From an uncultured Prevotellaceae bacterium (GTDB lineage: Bacteria > Bacteroidota > Bacteroidia > Bacteroidales > Bacteroidaceae): 34,664 bases of DNA. Below, one piece after another: positions 24,595 through 33,638 of this stretch (its first letter is position 1; the number at the start of each line of letters is the position of its first letter). Location of the stretch: the NCBI GenBank assembly GCA_902795605.1, contig CADBLU010000111.1:1-34664 (forward strand), in the 5' to 3' direction. The notes under the pieces were generated by a model, which saw only the letters and a program-made list of their open reading frames with translations, had not been told where the DNA came from and made no database searches. Both the position numbers and the translations under genes were made by a program.

Positions 24595-24628
24595 AATTTG
24601 GCTTTTCGCTCGGCTTTCACTACCTTTG
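24571..24628 (+). repeat. Promoter-type repeat, copy B, carrying a full promoter
   Basis: The 5' half aligns with copy A (GCCTCGGAAAAGCTC..AATAAAATTTGGCTTTT). CGCTCGG (24607-24613) is followed after 7 bases by TACCTTTG (24621-24628), and TTTG (24597-24600) lies 20 bases before that box. It overlaps the end of the ATPase remnant. Confidence 0.75.
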
Positions 24629-24686
24629 GGCTTCGCCCGAAAGTAGGCTTCACCTCGGGAATGAAAGCAAAAACTTCGTTTTTTGC

Positions 24687-24717
24687 TTTGCATTCCGCTC
24701 GGTTTGCACTACCTTTG
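24687..24717 (+). promoter_or_regulatory. Promoter of the HAD gene (repeat copy C)
   Basis: TTTG (24687-24690), a 19-base spacer and TACCTTTG (24710-24717), followed by C, form a full promoter. It contains CGCTCGG (24696-24702) with the same 7-base distance to the -7 box as in copy B. The HAD start codon is 40 bases downstream. Confidence 0.8.
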
Positions 24718-24756
24718 CAATTGAATTATAAAAACCCCACCCAAAACAATACAATC

Positions 24757-25191
24757 ATGGTGATTTCAATCGATTTTGACGGTACTGTGGTGGAGCACAG
24801 ATATCCGAAGATAGGGGAGGAGATTCCCAAGGCGACCGAGACGCTCCGCAAACTGATGGCCGACGGGCACAAACTTGTGCTTTGGACTGTGCGAGAGGGT
24901 CGGCTGCTCGACGAGGCTGTGGAATGGTGCCGGGAGAGGGGCGTGGAGTTTTCCGCAATCAACGAGACACTTCGCGCTGATACCAATGAGCATACTCACA
25001 ACACTCGCAAGATAGATGCCGATATCTATATCGACGACTGCAACATCGGTGGCCGTTTCGACTGGGATACCGTCTATCACATGATTCACGACAACCTCAC
25101 TTATTACGACATTATCCGTGAAGCTAAGCGCCAGGCTCAGCGAGAGGCAGTGACTCCTGTCAAGAAGAAGCGCCGCTGGTTTGGCTTCTGA
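24757..25191 (+). CDS. Small HAD-like hydrolase
   Basis: From ATG 24757 the protein has 144 residues. A longer frame starts upstream but runs through the promoter repeats and is rejected. Motif I is ISIDFDGT with Asp6 and Asp8, the nucleophile and acid/base of the HAD superfamily. LVLWTVREGR supplies the motif II Thr (residue 44), Lys85 is a motif III candidate, and IYIDDCNIGG (90-99) carries the motif IV aspartates. The small size leaves no room for a large cap, as in the short Bacteroides HAD proteins such as BT0820. It is probably a cytoplasmic phosphatase. The C-terminus is basic (KKKRRWFGF). Substrate is unknown. Confidence 0.85.
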   Translation: MVISIDFDGTVVEHRYPKIGEEIPKATETLRKLMADGHKLVLWTVREGRLLDEAVEWCRERGVEFSAINETLRADTNEHTHNTRKIDADIYIDDCNIGGRFDWDTVYHMIHDNLTYYDIIREAKRQAQREAVTPVKKKRRWFGF

Positions 25192-25316
25192 ATCCCTTTT
25201 TTCTTTTCTTTCCCCACTATTCCCGCTGCATCAGGCATACGGGCAGCGCTTTTGCGTGTCATGGTGATTCATGAGTGGCTTTGTATACCCTATCGGGGAG
25301 TGCAACCTTGTTGGTC

Positions 25317-26372
25317 TCATTTGTCCTCGAGCAGATATTCGATGACTTTCTCCCTTGGATGGAAAGGTCGAAGGTCGTCGAGCCCCATCGACCGGATGGC
25401 GGTGTCTACAATCTCTTCCTCTGAAATGTCAGTAGGCTGCTGTTGTTGTCTGAGGAAGTGCAGTCCCGCGTCGATGAGCGTTTGCCTGGGCACCAGACCG
25501 ATGATTTCTGTACCGGTGACTTTGACACCCCTTGCCTCTGCGCAACGGCAAACCTCTTCGTAAGCGCGGTGGAGTGGGGTGGTGTGAATATCGGTGAGGT
25601 TCATCGACACTTGCGCGATGCCATATTCATCGATAAACCATCCTATGGCTTTCGTTTTCTTCAGTGTGCCGGGAATCATGATGGTGTGCCCGTCGGCGTC
25701 TTTCTTCACGTGGCCGAGAGAGTCGCGTTGTGCCCTTCCTTTTTCTCGCACATCACAGGCGATGTCGCTCGCGATGGCAGCGGATGTCGTGTTGAGGTTG
25801 AAATTGACGGCAATGAGGAAGTCGCGGGCACCTATCACGGTGCAGCCGGCCCGTGCGATGACATCGTCCATGGGGCGTGCGCCAAAGTCGGGCTCCTGTC
25901 CTGGAGTGGTGAGTCTTTTGGCAATGCCCTCATATTCTCCGGAGCGGCATACGGCCAGGTTGCGGCGCTCCTCATGAAAGGCTGACGCCTCATAGCAGTA
26001 GCAGGGGATGAGCAGTTCGTCGGCGATACGCTTGGCAAGTGTGCGTGCCAGTTGTGCACATTCCTGGAGCGTGATACCGCTCACCGGCACGATGGGCAAC
26101 ACGTCGGTAGCTCCGATGCGTGGATGAGTGCCATGGTGTTGGCGCATGTCAATCACTTGTGCCGCTTTGCGCACAGCCCTGAATGCCGCCTCTGCCACTG
26201 CCTCCGGCTCGCCGGCAAAGGTGATGACGGTGCGGTTGGTAGCCTCTCCGGGGTCAATGTTAAGCAGGCTCACGTTCTCTGTCTTTTCTATTTCCTCCGC
26301 GATGAGCCGTATATTCTCTTTGCTTCTCCCTTCGCTGAAGTTGGGCACGCATTCCACTATTTGTCTGTTCAT
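25317..26372 (-). CDS. ftcD: Glutamate formimidoyltransferase
   Basis: The protein has 351 residues. It begins MNRQIVECVPNFSEGRSKEN, the characteristic start of formiminotransferases. QHHGTHPRIGATDVLP (78-93) carries the conserved histidines of the active site, and GARPMDDVIARAGC falls mid-protein. It moves the formimino group from N-formimino-L-glutamate to tetrahydrofolate in histidine degradation. The cyclodeaminase domain found in the animal bifunctional enzyme is absent. No hutH, hutU, hutI or fchA gene is adjacent, which is unusual, because Bacteroidales often keep these together. The start ATG fits the family start exactly. Confidence 0.94.
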   Translation of the reverse strand: MNRQIVECVPNFSEGRSKENIRLIAEEIEKTENVSLLNIDPGEATNRTVITFAGEPEAVAEAAFRAVRKAAQVIDMRQHHGTHPRIGATDVLPIVPVSGITLQECAQLARTLAKRIADELLIPCYCYEASAFHEERRNLAVCRSGEYEGIAKRLTTPGQEPDFGARPMDDVIARAGCTVIGARDFLIAVNFNLNTTSAAIASDIACDVREKGRAQRDSLGHVKKDADGHTIMIPGTLKKTKAIGWFIDEYGIAQVSMNLTDIHTTPLHRAYEEVCRCAEARGVKVTGTEIIGLVPRQTLIDAGLHFLRQQQQPTDISEEEIVDTAIRSMGLDDLRPFHPREKVIEYLLEDK

Positions 26373-26487
26373 AAGGTGTGGGGATTGTTGGGTGGTATTA
26401 TATATAAAATGGTATTATAAATAAATAAGGTGTATGGCCTCAGACAATACAAGAGAGGCAGGTTTTACATATTGGGCTGTATGTGGC

Positions 26488-26524
26488 AAAAAAAACTCCA
26501 CATGACACATGGTGTCAGTGGAGT
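26488..26524 (-). terminator. Rho-independent terminator of rpsO
   Basis: On the minus strand ACTCCAC-T-GACAC pairs with GTGTC-AT-GTGGAGT (plus 26495-26524) and is followed by a run of T residues (A's at 26488-26494). It lies 24 bases after the rpsO stop codon. Confidence 0.9.
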
Positions 26525-26547
26525 CCAAGATCTTTTGCCCGACGCAA

Positions 26548-26817
26548 TTATCTACGGAGGCCGAGAGCCTTGATGATGGCGCGGTAGCGCTCCACGTCAC
26601 GGTCGTAGAGGTAGTTGAGCAGGGCACGGCGTTTTCCTACCAATTGGGTCAGCGACCTTGCGGTAGTATAATCTTTACGGTTCTTTTTCAAGTGTTCCGT
26701 CAAATGGGATATACGGTATGAGAACAATGCTATCTGGCTCTCAGGTGAGCCGGTATCAGAGTTAGACTTTCCGTATTTTCCAAAGATCTCTGCTTTTTTT
26801 GCCTTGTCTAAATACAT
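26548..26817 (-). CDS. rpsO: 30S ribosomal protein S15
   Basis: The protein has 89 residues, the standard S15 length. It contains SNSDTGSPESQIALFSYRI (18-36) and HLTEHLKKNRKDY (38-50), followed by SLTQLVGKRRALLNYL. These match the conserved helices that bind the 16S rRNA three-way junction. It has its own consensus promoter and terminator, so it is a single-gene unit. In many bacteria S15 represses its own translation through a 5' leader structure. About 50 bases of leader are present here, and I see no recognisable pseudoknot. Confidence 0.98.
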   Translation of the reverse strand: MYLDKAKKAEIFGKYGKSNSDTGSPESQIALFSYRISHLTEHLKKNRKDYTTARSLTQLVGKRRALLNYLYDRDVERYRAIIKALGLRR

Positions 26818-26869
26818 CTTGTTTTGGTTAAATTGTAAAATTTTAATTCACTGCATCGAAATGCGGGTG

Positions 26870-26900
26870 CAAAATTACGAAATTTATCCGATATGGCAAA
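26870..26900 (-). promoter_or_regulatory. Consensus promoter for rpsO
   Basis: On the minus strand TTTG (plus 26897-26900), a 19-base spacer and TAATTTTG (26870-26877), followed by C, lie about 53 bases upstream of the rpsO start. Confidence 0.85.
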
Positions 26901-27133
26901 TTATTTTTCTCTTTATTTTCCCTTATAACAGTGTTTTTTAGCTTTTATGTTGCTTTTTTTATTTGGTGTCTTTGTGGGGGATGCAGTTGCGTTGTTCTCC
27001 TTGTGATACTTTTCTATAGTTTTGTCGTCAGTCTTTTCGACGCCAAAAATATGATTGAGGGAATCACGATGCTATGATTATTCCGTCATTTGCTTTTCAT
27101 TTTGTTTCATGTGGAGTTTTTTACGAAGATTTT

Positions 27134-27166
27134 TTTGCTTGTAAGTTGAAAAATATACTATTTTTG
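27134..27166 (+). promoter_or_regulatory. Consensus promoter for the GH115/HTCS genes
   Basis: TTTG (27134-27137), a 21-base spacer and TATTTTTG (27159-27166), followed by C, lie 18 bases before the GH115 start codon. The short leader and full consensus suggest basal, activator-independent expression, which suits an operon that carries the sensor. Confidence 0.75.
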
Positions 27167-27184
27167 CAAACAAAAAGCGTCAAC

Positions 27185-29611
27185 ATGAAGAATACAGTTC
27201 GTTTTTCAGTCTGCATTTTATTGGCATTATTTGTGCCTCAGTGGTTGTCGGCTGCCGACACCTTCATCAATTTCTCGGGAGAGGGAAAGTTGCTCAACGA
27301 AGGTGGTACCGTCACTTTGTATCTGGATGGCAGCGCCGACAAGGGCGTGGAGCGTGCCGCCCGTGACCTTTGTTCAGACCTCAGCAAGGTGTGCGATGCC
27401 CGTTGTGCGTTGGTCGACAAGGCCGGAGACGCCGACATACTCGTGTATGTAGACCCGAAAATGAATGCCACTGAAAAGTATGTCATCCAGATAGACAGTG
27501 ATAAGATGACCATCACCGGCAGCGACAAGCGTGGTGCCATCTATGGTATCTATGAGGTGTCGCGGCAGGCAGGAGTCTCACCTTGGTATTGGTGGGCCGA
27601 CGTGCCTGTGGAGCGTCATCCGCAACTATGGCTCACCCCTGGCACATATACCGATGGAGAGCCTGCCGTGCGCTACCGTGGCATCTTCCTCAATGATGAG
27701 GCTCCTTGCCTCACCTCGTGGGTGAAGAACACATTCGGCACTGGGTATGGCGGCCATGAGTTTTATGCCAAGGTGTTCGAACTCCTTCTCCGCCTGAAAG
27801 GCAATTTCCTCTGGCCTGCCATGTGGGGATGGGCTTTTTATGCCGATGACCCCCTCAACTCGGCTACTGCTGACGAGATGGGTATCATCATCGGCACCTC
27901 GCACCACGAACCGATGGCACGCAACCACCAGGAGTGGGCCAGGCACCGCAGAGAGTATGGGGCTTGGAACTACCGCACCAACCGTGAGGTGCTCGACCGT
28001 TTCTTCCGCGAAGGCATCGAGCGCATGAAAGGCACTGAGGATGTGGTGACCATCGGCATGCGTGGCGACGGCGACGAAGCGATGAGCAATGAGGCCGACA
28101 CCCGCCTGCTTCTCGACATCGTGGCCAACCAGCGCCGCATCATCAGCGATGTCACCAAGCGTCCTGCCAAGAAGACACCCCAGGTGTGGGCTTTATATAA
28201 GGAGGTGCTCGACTATTACGACAGTGGCATGCGTGTGCCCGACGATGTCATCATGCTCCTCTGCGACGACAACTGGGGCAATGTCCGCCGTGTGCCCAAT
28301 GCCCGTGAGCGCCGTCACCCCGGCGGATGGGGCCTCTACTACCATGTGGACTATGTGGGAGCGCCGCGCAACTCCAAATGGATCAACGCCTCGCCCATAC
28401 AGCATATCTGGGAGCAGCTCTCCCTGGCCTATGAGAACGGTATCGACAAGATGTGGATACTCAATGTGGGCGACCTCAAGCCAATGGAATATCCCATCCA
28501 ACTGTTTCTTGACATGGCATGGAAGGGGGGCGCAGAGATTCCCGACCACACTCTCAGATTCTGCCAAGAGCAGTTTGGCGCCGCTCAGGCCGCCGAGGCT
28601 GCCCGTCTGCTCGACCTGTGCTGCAAATACAATGGCCGTATCACCGCCGAGATGCTCGACAGTCGCACCTATAGTCTGGCTACAGGCGAATGGGAGCGCG
28701 TGGAGGCCGACTACAACCGTCTGGAGAAAGAGGCCTTGCGTCAGTATGTGTCTCTCGACCCCGCCTATCGTGATGCCTATCAGCAAATTATCCTGTTCCC
28801 CATTCAGGCCATGGCCAACATCTATGAGATGTACTATGCCCAGGCGATGAACCAGCAGTTGTATCGTGAGGGCAATCCCGATGCCAACCTTTGGGCCGAC
28901 CGTGTGGAGCAGGCTTTCAGGCGCGACTCTCTGCTCTGTGCCGCCTACAACCATGATTTCGCAGGTGGCAAGTGGAACGGCATGATGACCCAGAAGCACA
29001 TCGGATATAGAAGTTGGAACGATGATTTCGGACCCAAGGACGTGATGCCGAGAGTGCAGCGCGTGGACGCCGCCTCAACGACCAATGTGTTTGCCGAGCG
29101 CGACGGACTGGTGGTCATCGAGGCAGAGCACACCTATGGCCGTACCGATGCTGCAGAGGCCCGGTGGACGGTCATCCCCGGCATGGGACGTACGCTCAGC
29201 GGCATTACCCTCCGTCCTACGACGGTGCCGGCCGAAGGCGGGATGCTGACCTATCAGTTTACCACTACCTCCCCGGTGAAGGCTGTTCATGTGGTGGTGA
29301 AGTCCACCCTCGACTTCCTCAATCAGGGCGGCCTCCGCTATGGTGTGTCGCTGGACGGCGGCGCTGCCCAGACGGTCAATTTCAACGCCAAACTCAACGA
29401 ACAGCCAGAAAATATCTACAGCATCTATTACCCCACAGTGGCCAAAAGGGTGGTGGAGAGCACCGTCGACCTGCAGGCAGATGCCGGCAGCCACACCCTG
29501 TGTATCACTCCGCTCGATCCGGGCATCGTGTTTGAGAAAATCGTCGTCGACTGTGGCGGTTGGAGCCGTACGTATCTCTTTGGCCAGGAGTCGCCGCGCA
29601 CCCTTAAATAG
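27185..29611 (+). CDS. GH115 xylan alpha-1,2-glucuronidase, secreted
   Basis: The start at ATG 27185 gives 808 residues and a clean signal peptide (about 1-23, ending LSA); the upstream in-frame ATG at 27074 precedes the promoter and is rejected. An N-terminal alpha/beta domain (about 25-155) is followed by the GH115 catalytic barrel, with YRGIFLNDEAP (164-174), FLWPAMWGWAF (208-218) and GTSHHEPMARNH (237-248). The last 150 or so residues form the beta-rich GH115 C-terminal domain, including FVVIEAEHTY-like VVIEAEHTYGRTDAA. These enzymes remove (4-O-methyl)-glucuronic acid side chains from xylan, including internal ones. No lipobox is seen, so it is probably periplasmic. It lies 19 bases upstream of the HTCS gene, which ties it to glucuronoxylan use. 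Confidence 0.93.
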   Translation: MKNTVRFSVCILLALFVPQWLSAADTFINFSGEGKLLNEGGTVTLYLDGSADKGVERAARDLCSDLSKVCDARCALVDKAGDADILVYVDPKMNATEKYVIQIDSDKMTITGSDKRGAIYGIYEVSRQAGVSPWYWWADVPVERHPQLWLTPGTYTDGEPAVRYRGIFLNDEAPCLTSWVKNTFGTGYGGHEFYAKVFELLLRLKGNFLWPAMWGWAFYADDPLNSATADEMGIIIGTSHHEPMARNHQEWARHRREYGAWNYRTNREVLDRFFREGIERMKGTEDVVTIGMRGDGDEAMSNEADTRLLLDIVANQRRIISDVTKRPAKKTPQVWALYKEVLDYYDSGMRVPDDVIMLLCDDNWGNVRRVPNARERRHPGGWGLYYHVDYVGAPRNSKWINASPIQHIWEQLSLAYENGIDKMWILNVGDLKPMEYPIQLFLDMAWKGGAEIPDHTLRFCQEQFGAAQAAEAARLLDLCCKYNGRITAEMLDSRTYSLATGEWERVEADYNRLEKEALRQYVSLDPAYRDAYQQIILFPIQAMANIYEMYYAQAMNQQLYREGNPDANLWADRVEQAFRRDSLLCAAYNHDFAGGKWNGMMTQKHIGYRSWNDDFGPKDVMPRVQRVDAASTTNVFAERDGLVVIEAEHTYGRTDAAEARWTVIPGMGRTLSGITLRPTTVPAEGGMLTYQFTTTSPVKAVHVVVKSTLDFLNQGGLRYGVSLDGGAAQTVNFNAKLNEQPENIYSIYYPTVAKRVVESTVDLQADAGSHTLCITPLDPGIVFEKIVVDCGGWSRTYLFGQESPRTLK

Positions 29612-29630
29612 TCTGTCATGACATAGCCCT

Positions 29631-32600
29631 ATGAACCGTAGAATCCTTCTGCTGCTCTCACTCGTGCTGCTGGCGGTGTCACCCGCCAGTGCCGACAGTG
29701 GGAGGCTTTTCACAGCTGAGAGACTGTCGAGCAGCACCACAGCCTTCGTGGTGCAAGATCATTATGGCTATGTGTGGATATGCACCCAGTATGGTCTTAA
29801 TAAGTTTGACGGCTACCGGTTCACCCAATATTTCACCGACAAGGCCGACTCGACGACGATTCCAAGCAACGACGTCACACGGTTGCTGGCAGACAGTAAA
29901 AACCGCCTGTGGATAGGTGGCGCAAAAGGCTTGTGCCGGTATGACTACGCCAACGACCACTTTGTGAGATACCGCTTCCCTTTGGAGCAACGGCCACGTG
30001 TGGAGTGTATCTACGAGGATGCCGCCGGCAATATCCTTATCGGCACCTCCGGCCGTGGAATGTTCTCGGTCAGGGCGGGCACCGACACCATCTGCCGGGA
30101 GCCGCAACTGTCAAAATCCGCCGAGAACGATTTTCTCACCGTTGTCTTCGAGGACGATGAGCACCGTCTGTGGCGGGGCTATCAGACCAATACCATCACC
30201 CGCCTGGCAGGCAAAGGCCAGAAATCCCCCTCGCGCGACTTCGTCTCGCCCTACGGACCCGTCGTCGCTTTCCTGCGTGTCGATACCCGCAGTTTCCTTG
30301 CCGTTTGCATGTATGGCATCCTGCGCTACGATTATGCGACAGGAGAGATGACCGATGCGGGCATCGATCTCTCGCCCATAGGCAGCACCATCTCGGTGAG
30401 AGCAGCCATGGTAGACCATGCCGGCAATATCTATATCGGCACGTCGGGGCGCGGCCTCTTCATCGTGCGCAAAGGAGGCAGGACCCTGCAGCAAGTGGAG
30501 AACGGCAATGGCAAGTATGACTTGGCTTCGGCGAATGTCAACTGCATCTTTGAGGACAAGGACCAGAATATGTGGGTGAGCTGCTATAAGAAAGGGCTTT
30601 ATCTCTTCAACCAGAGTAAGGAAGGGTTCCACACCTGGAAATTTGCCACACAGAACATCAACTTAGGCAGCAGCCTCTCGAGTATCGCCGAGGGCGACGA
30701 CGGCTCGCTGTGGTGCACGGTGCAGAAGAGCGGAATCTATCATTTTGGGGCCGACGGACGCATCACCCCCGCTGTGGCCTCTCCCTTGGGTGCCAACTGC
30801 ATCTACCGCGACCGACGCGGCAAATATTGGGTGGGCACCGAGAACACCCTCTATGCATACAATCCCCAGACTGGTGTGAGCAAATCCTGCCTTCATGTCG
30901 ACGGATGGGGCATCAACTGCATGACCGACGATGGTGAGGGACATCTCTATATCTGCAATTACGGCAAAGGACTCTGCATCTACGACACCGAGACAGGTCA
31001 GTCGCAGCAAATCTCCATGTATCAGAAAGATGCACGTCTGGGCGGACTGTGCAACGACTGGATCAAAGCTCTTCTTGTCGACAGCCGTGGCCTGCTCTGG
31101 ATAGCCACCTCAAGTGGTCTCTGCGTGATGAATCCCGTCGACCGCCATTTCCGTGTCTACGGATGGGACCTGCAGCTGCAGGGCATCCAATGCTTCTCTC
31201 TTTGTGAGCAGGGCGACGGCAGCATCTTGATTGGAACGGAGAGCGGTCTCTATTGCTTCGACCCCTTCACCAAAAAAATCTTCCATCCCGAGGGCACTGA
31301 GGAGGTGGCCAACAAACCGCTCTATGCCATTGCCTGCTCACGTGGGGGAGATATCTGGATGAGTTCAGCCAACGGCATCTGGCAGTATGACCATCTGCAC
31401 CGCCGCGTCATCGGACATGTGGTGGGCGACGGGCTCGACACCCGTGAGTATGTGGTGGGGGCACTCGTGCGCATGGCCGACGACCGCATCTGCTTCGGCA
31501 GTATTGAGGGGGTGGTGTCTTTCTATCCCTCAGAGGTGGCCGGCGACAAGGTCAATACCGACCAGACCGTGTATCTCACCAATTTCCTCATCGACGGCAA
31601 GAGCGTGGGCTGTACTGCCAGCAGGTTTGTCATCCCCTACGACCAGAATACGTTTTCCATGGAGTTCTCGCTGCTCGACTTCCGCAATGCAGAGAATGTG
31701 GCCTATGAGTACCGAATCAACGGAGGCAATTGGATGCCTTTCATGGATGGGTCGAACAGCGTGGCATTCAACCGCATGAAACCCGGGCATTATAAGATAG
31801 AGGTGAGGGCGATGACCAACGGCTCTTATTTTAAAGGTACGCGAACAGTGGACATTGTGGTACGGTCGCCGTGGTATGCCTCCATTTGGGCCTATCTTGT
31901 CTACGCACTGTTGGCACTTGGCGCCATCGCCCTGCTGACCTACTATGTGGAGCGTCGCCGCCGGGCTGAACTCGACGAGCAAAAGATGCGCTTCCTCATC
32001 AATGCCACACATGATATCCGTTCGCCGCTGACACTCATTATGGGACCGCTCAACAAACTCAAGGAGCGGATCACCGACAAGGAAAGCCTCCAGGACATCC
32101 ATACCATCGACCGAAATGCGCAGCGATTGCTGTTGCTGGTCAACCAGATTCTCGATGAGCGGAAGATAGACAAGAATCAGATGCACCTGCACTGCAGTGA
32201 GACCGATCTCGTGCCTTATATCGCCGGCATCTGCTCTCTCTACCAGTTCAATGCGCAGCAAAGGGGCATCTCGTTTGCCTTCCAGCATGATGACGACCGC
32301 CTCATGGCATGGATAGACCGCATACAGTTTGACAAGGTCGTGAGCAACCTGCTCTCAAATGCCTTCAAATACACTTTCGACGGAGGCGAAATCCGGGTGG
32401 TGCTCTCACAGGACGGGCAGAATGTACGCCTGAGGGTTGTCGACAACGGCATCGGCTTCAAGGACGACAACACCGAGCGGCTCTTCGAACGGTTCTACCA
32501 AGGCAAGGCCTCCAGCGACCTGCATATCGAGGGCACTGGCATCGGACTGAACCTCAGCCGTGCCATCGTGTCGCTGCATGGGGGCACGATCAAAGCCGCC

Positions 32601-33500
32601 AACCGCGACGACGGACAGCGAGGTGCCTGCCTTGATGTAAGGTTGCCCTTAGGCAAGGCCCACTTAAAACCCGAGGAGATTGTTGACGAGTCGGTGGATA
32701 CGCCAGCCCCGCGGCAAGGGTCGCGTAATTTCCGCCTCTTGGTGGTCGACGACGACCTGGAAGTGGCTCAGTATATCAAGAACGAATTGCGGCAGTGGTA
32801 TCGCATTGATATCTCAGCCAACGGGCGCGAGGCCCTCAAGCGGCTTCTCACCGACGGCAGTGGCTACGACTTGGTTATCAGCGACGTGATGATGCCCGAG
32901 ATGGACGGCATCACCATGTTGCGCCAACTCAAGAGCAATCCCAACATCAGCGATATCCCCGTCATCCTCCTCACGTCGAAGGCCGAGGTGAGCGACCGGA
33001 TGGAGGGACTCCGCAAAGGGGCTGACGCCTATCTGGCCAAACCTTTCAACATGGAGGAGTTGCATATCCTCGTCGACAACCTCGTCGACAACGTGCGAAG
33101 GCTCAGAGGAAAGTTCAGCGGCGCGCAGGCTCAAGAAGACAAGGTGGAGAACGTGGAAGTGAAGGGCAACAACGATGCCCTCATGGAACGGATCATGCGC
33201 ACCGTCAATGAGCATCTGCAGGATCCCGACTTCAACGTCGACCGCCTGAGCGAGGAAGTAGGGCTCAGCCGCACCCAGCTCCACCGGAAGATGAAGGAGA
33301 TCACGGGCATCTCCACCGGCGAGTTCATCCGCAACCTGCGTCTGCAGCAGGCAGCCCGCCTTATCCGTGAAGGGAAAGTCAATATCGCGCAGGTGGCCTA
33401 TTCCGTGGGCTTCAACAACCAGACCTATTTCTCTACGGTCTTCAAGAAACATTTTGGGCGCACTCCCACCGAGTATGCAGAGGACCCAACCGAAGAATGA
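29631..33500 (+). CDS. Hybrid two-component system sensor-regulator (HTCS), propeller type
   Basis: The protein has 1289 residues. In order: a signal peptide (1-21); a periplasmic sensor of about fourteen Reg_prop-type beta-propeller blades (about 25-640); a Y_Y_Y domain (about 670-745); a membrane helix (about 750-772); a histidine kinase dimerisation domain with phospho-acceptor His794 in NATHDIRSPL; an ATPase domain with N-box Asn910, DNGIGF (938-943) and GTGIGL (968-973); a receiver domain with VVDDD (1038-1042), acceptor Asp1085 and Lys1137; and a C-terminal AraC-type HTH (about 1185-1283). All key residues are intact. HTCS proteins bind an oligosaccharide in the periplasm and activate nearby susCD genes. 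The GH115 gene just upstream and susC just downstream suggest a xylan-derived inducer. Confidence 0.97.
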   Translation: MNRRILLLLSLVLLAVSPASADSGRLFTAERLSSSTTAFVVQDHYGYVWICTQYGLNKFDGYRFTQYFTDKADSTTIPSNDVTRLLADSKNRLWIGGAKGLCRYDYANDHFVRYRFPLEQRPRVECIYEDAAGNILIGTSGRGMFSVRAGTDTICREPQLSKSAENDFLTVVFEDDEHRLWRGYQTNTITRLAGKGQKSPSRDFVSPYGPVVAFLRVDTRSFLAVCMYGILRYDYATGEMTDAGIDLSPIGSTISVRAAMVDHAGNIYIGTSGRGLFIVRKGGRTLQQVENGNGKYDLASANVNCIFEDKDQNMWVSCYKKGLYLFNQSKEGFHTWKFATQNINLGSSLSSIAEGDDGSLWCTVQKSGIYHFGADGRITPAVASPLGANCIYRDRRGKYWVGTENTLYAYNPQTGVSKSCLHVDGWGINCMTDDGEGHLYICNYGKGLCIYDTETGQSQQISMYQKDARLGGLCNDWIKALLVDSRGLLWIATSSGLCVMNPVDRHFRVYGWDLQLQGIQCFSLCEQGDGSILIGTESGLYCFDPFTKKIFHPEGTEEVANKPLYAIACSRGGDIWMSSANGIWQYDHLHRRVIGHVVGDGLDTREYVVGALVRMADDRICFGSIEGVVSFYPSEVAGDKVNTDQTVYLTNFLIDGKSVGCTASRFVIPYDQNTFSMEFSLLDFRNAENVAYEYRINGGNWMPFMDGSNSVAFNRMKPGHYKIEVRAMTNGSYFKGTRTVDIVVRSPWYASIWAYLVYALLALGAIALLTYYVERRRRAELDEQKMRFLINATHDIRSPLTLIMGPLNKLKERITDKESLQDIHTIDRNAQRLLLLVNQILDERKIDKNQMHLHCSETDLVPYIAGICSLYQFNAQQRGISFAFQHDDDRLMAWIDRIQFDKVVSNLLSNAFKYTFDGGEIRVVLSQDGQNVRLRVVDNGIGFKDDNTERLFERFYQGKASSDLHIEGTGIGLNLSRAIVSLHGGTIKAANRDDGQRGACLDVRLPLGKAHLKPEEIVDESVDTPAPRQGSRNFRLLVVDDDLEVAQYIKNELRQWYRIDISANGREALKRLLTDGSGYDLVISDVMMPEMDGITMLRQLKSNPNISDIPVILLTSKAEVSDRMEGLRKGADAYLAKPFNMEELHILVDNLVDNVRRLRGKFSGAQAQEDKVENVEVKGNNDALMERIMRTVNEHLQDPDFNVDRLSEEVGLSRTQLHRKMKEITGISTGEFIRNLRLQQAARLIREGKVNIAQVAYSVGFNNQTYFSTVFKKHFGRTPTEYAEDPTEE

Positions 33501-33530
33501 GAGAGCACCGCTTTCTCATTCTTCGTTTAT
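33491..33530 (+). terminator. Terminator overlapping the HTCS stop codon
   Basis: CGAAGAATGAGA (33491-33502) pairs perfectly with TCTCATTCTTCG (33512-33523) across a 9-base loop and is followed by TTTATTT. The left arm includes the last two codons and the stop codon of the HTCS gene. Confidence 0.8.
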
Positions 33531-33638
33531 TTGCCGTTTTTTTACATTCATCACGAAAATAAAGCTTGGAAGATATTGTTTTTGATAGGTTTTGACATAT
33601 TTTTTGTGATGAAACAAATTTTAATAACCTTGAAACGA

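Larger units (their letters stand above)
24139..24756. other. 618-base region with promoter repeats and a truncated ATPase gene
   Basis: This region lies between the nitrilase and HAD genes. It contains the nitrilase promoter, an ATPase gene fragment and three related repeats, each listed separately. The rest is AT-rich with short repeats, including an ACAATTT inverted pair near 24368-24384 and ACGAAAAAA direct repeats at 24423-24448. Confidence 0.75.
26818..27184. other. Divergent intergenic region between rpsO and the GH115 gene
   Basis: This 367-base AT-rich gap holds the two divergent promoters listed separately. TAnnTTTG-like matches also occur at 27017-27024 (plus) and 27044-27051 (minus), without matching -33 elements. 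Such matches are expected by chance in AT-rich DNA. I see no gene or RNA in it. Confidence 0.6.

Noticed and set aside
24598-24756. A 53-residue N-terminal extension of the HAD protein
   Set aside because: It translates the promoter repeats themselves; the HAD motif I begins right after ATG 24757, as in the family.
27017-27051. Extra promoters between rpsO and GH115
   Set aside because: The TAnnTTTG-like matches lack a -33 partner and serve no gene; they are expected by chance in AT-rich DNA.
27074-27184. A 37-residue N-terminal extension of the GH115 protein
   Set aside because: It precedes and crosses the promoter, and the signal peptide starts cleanly at 27185.
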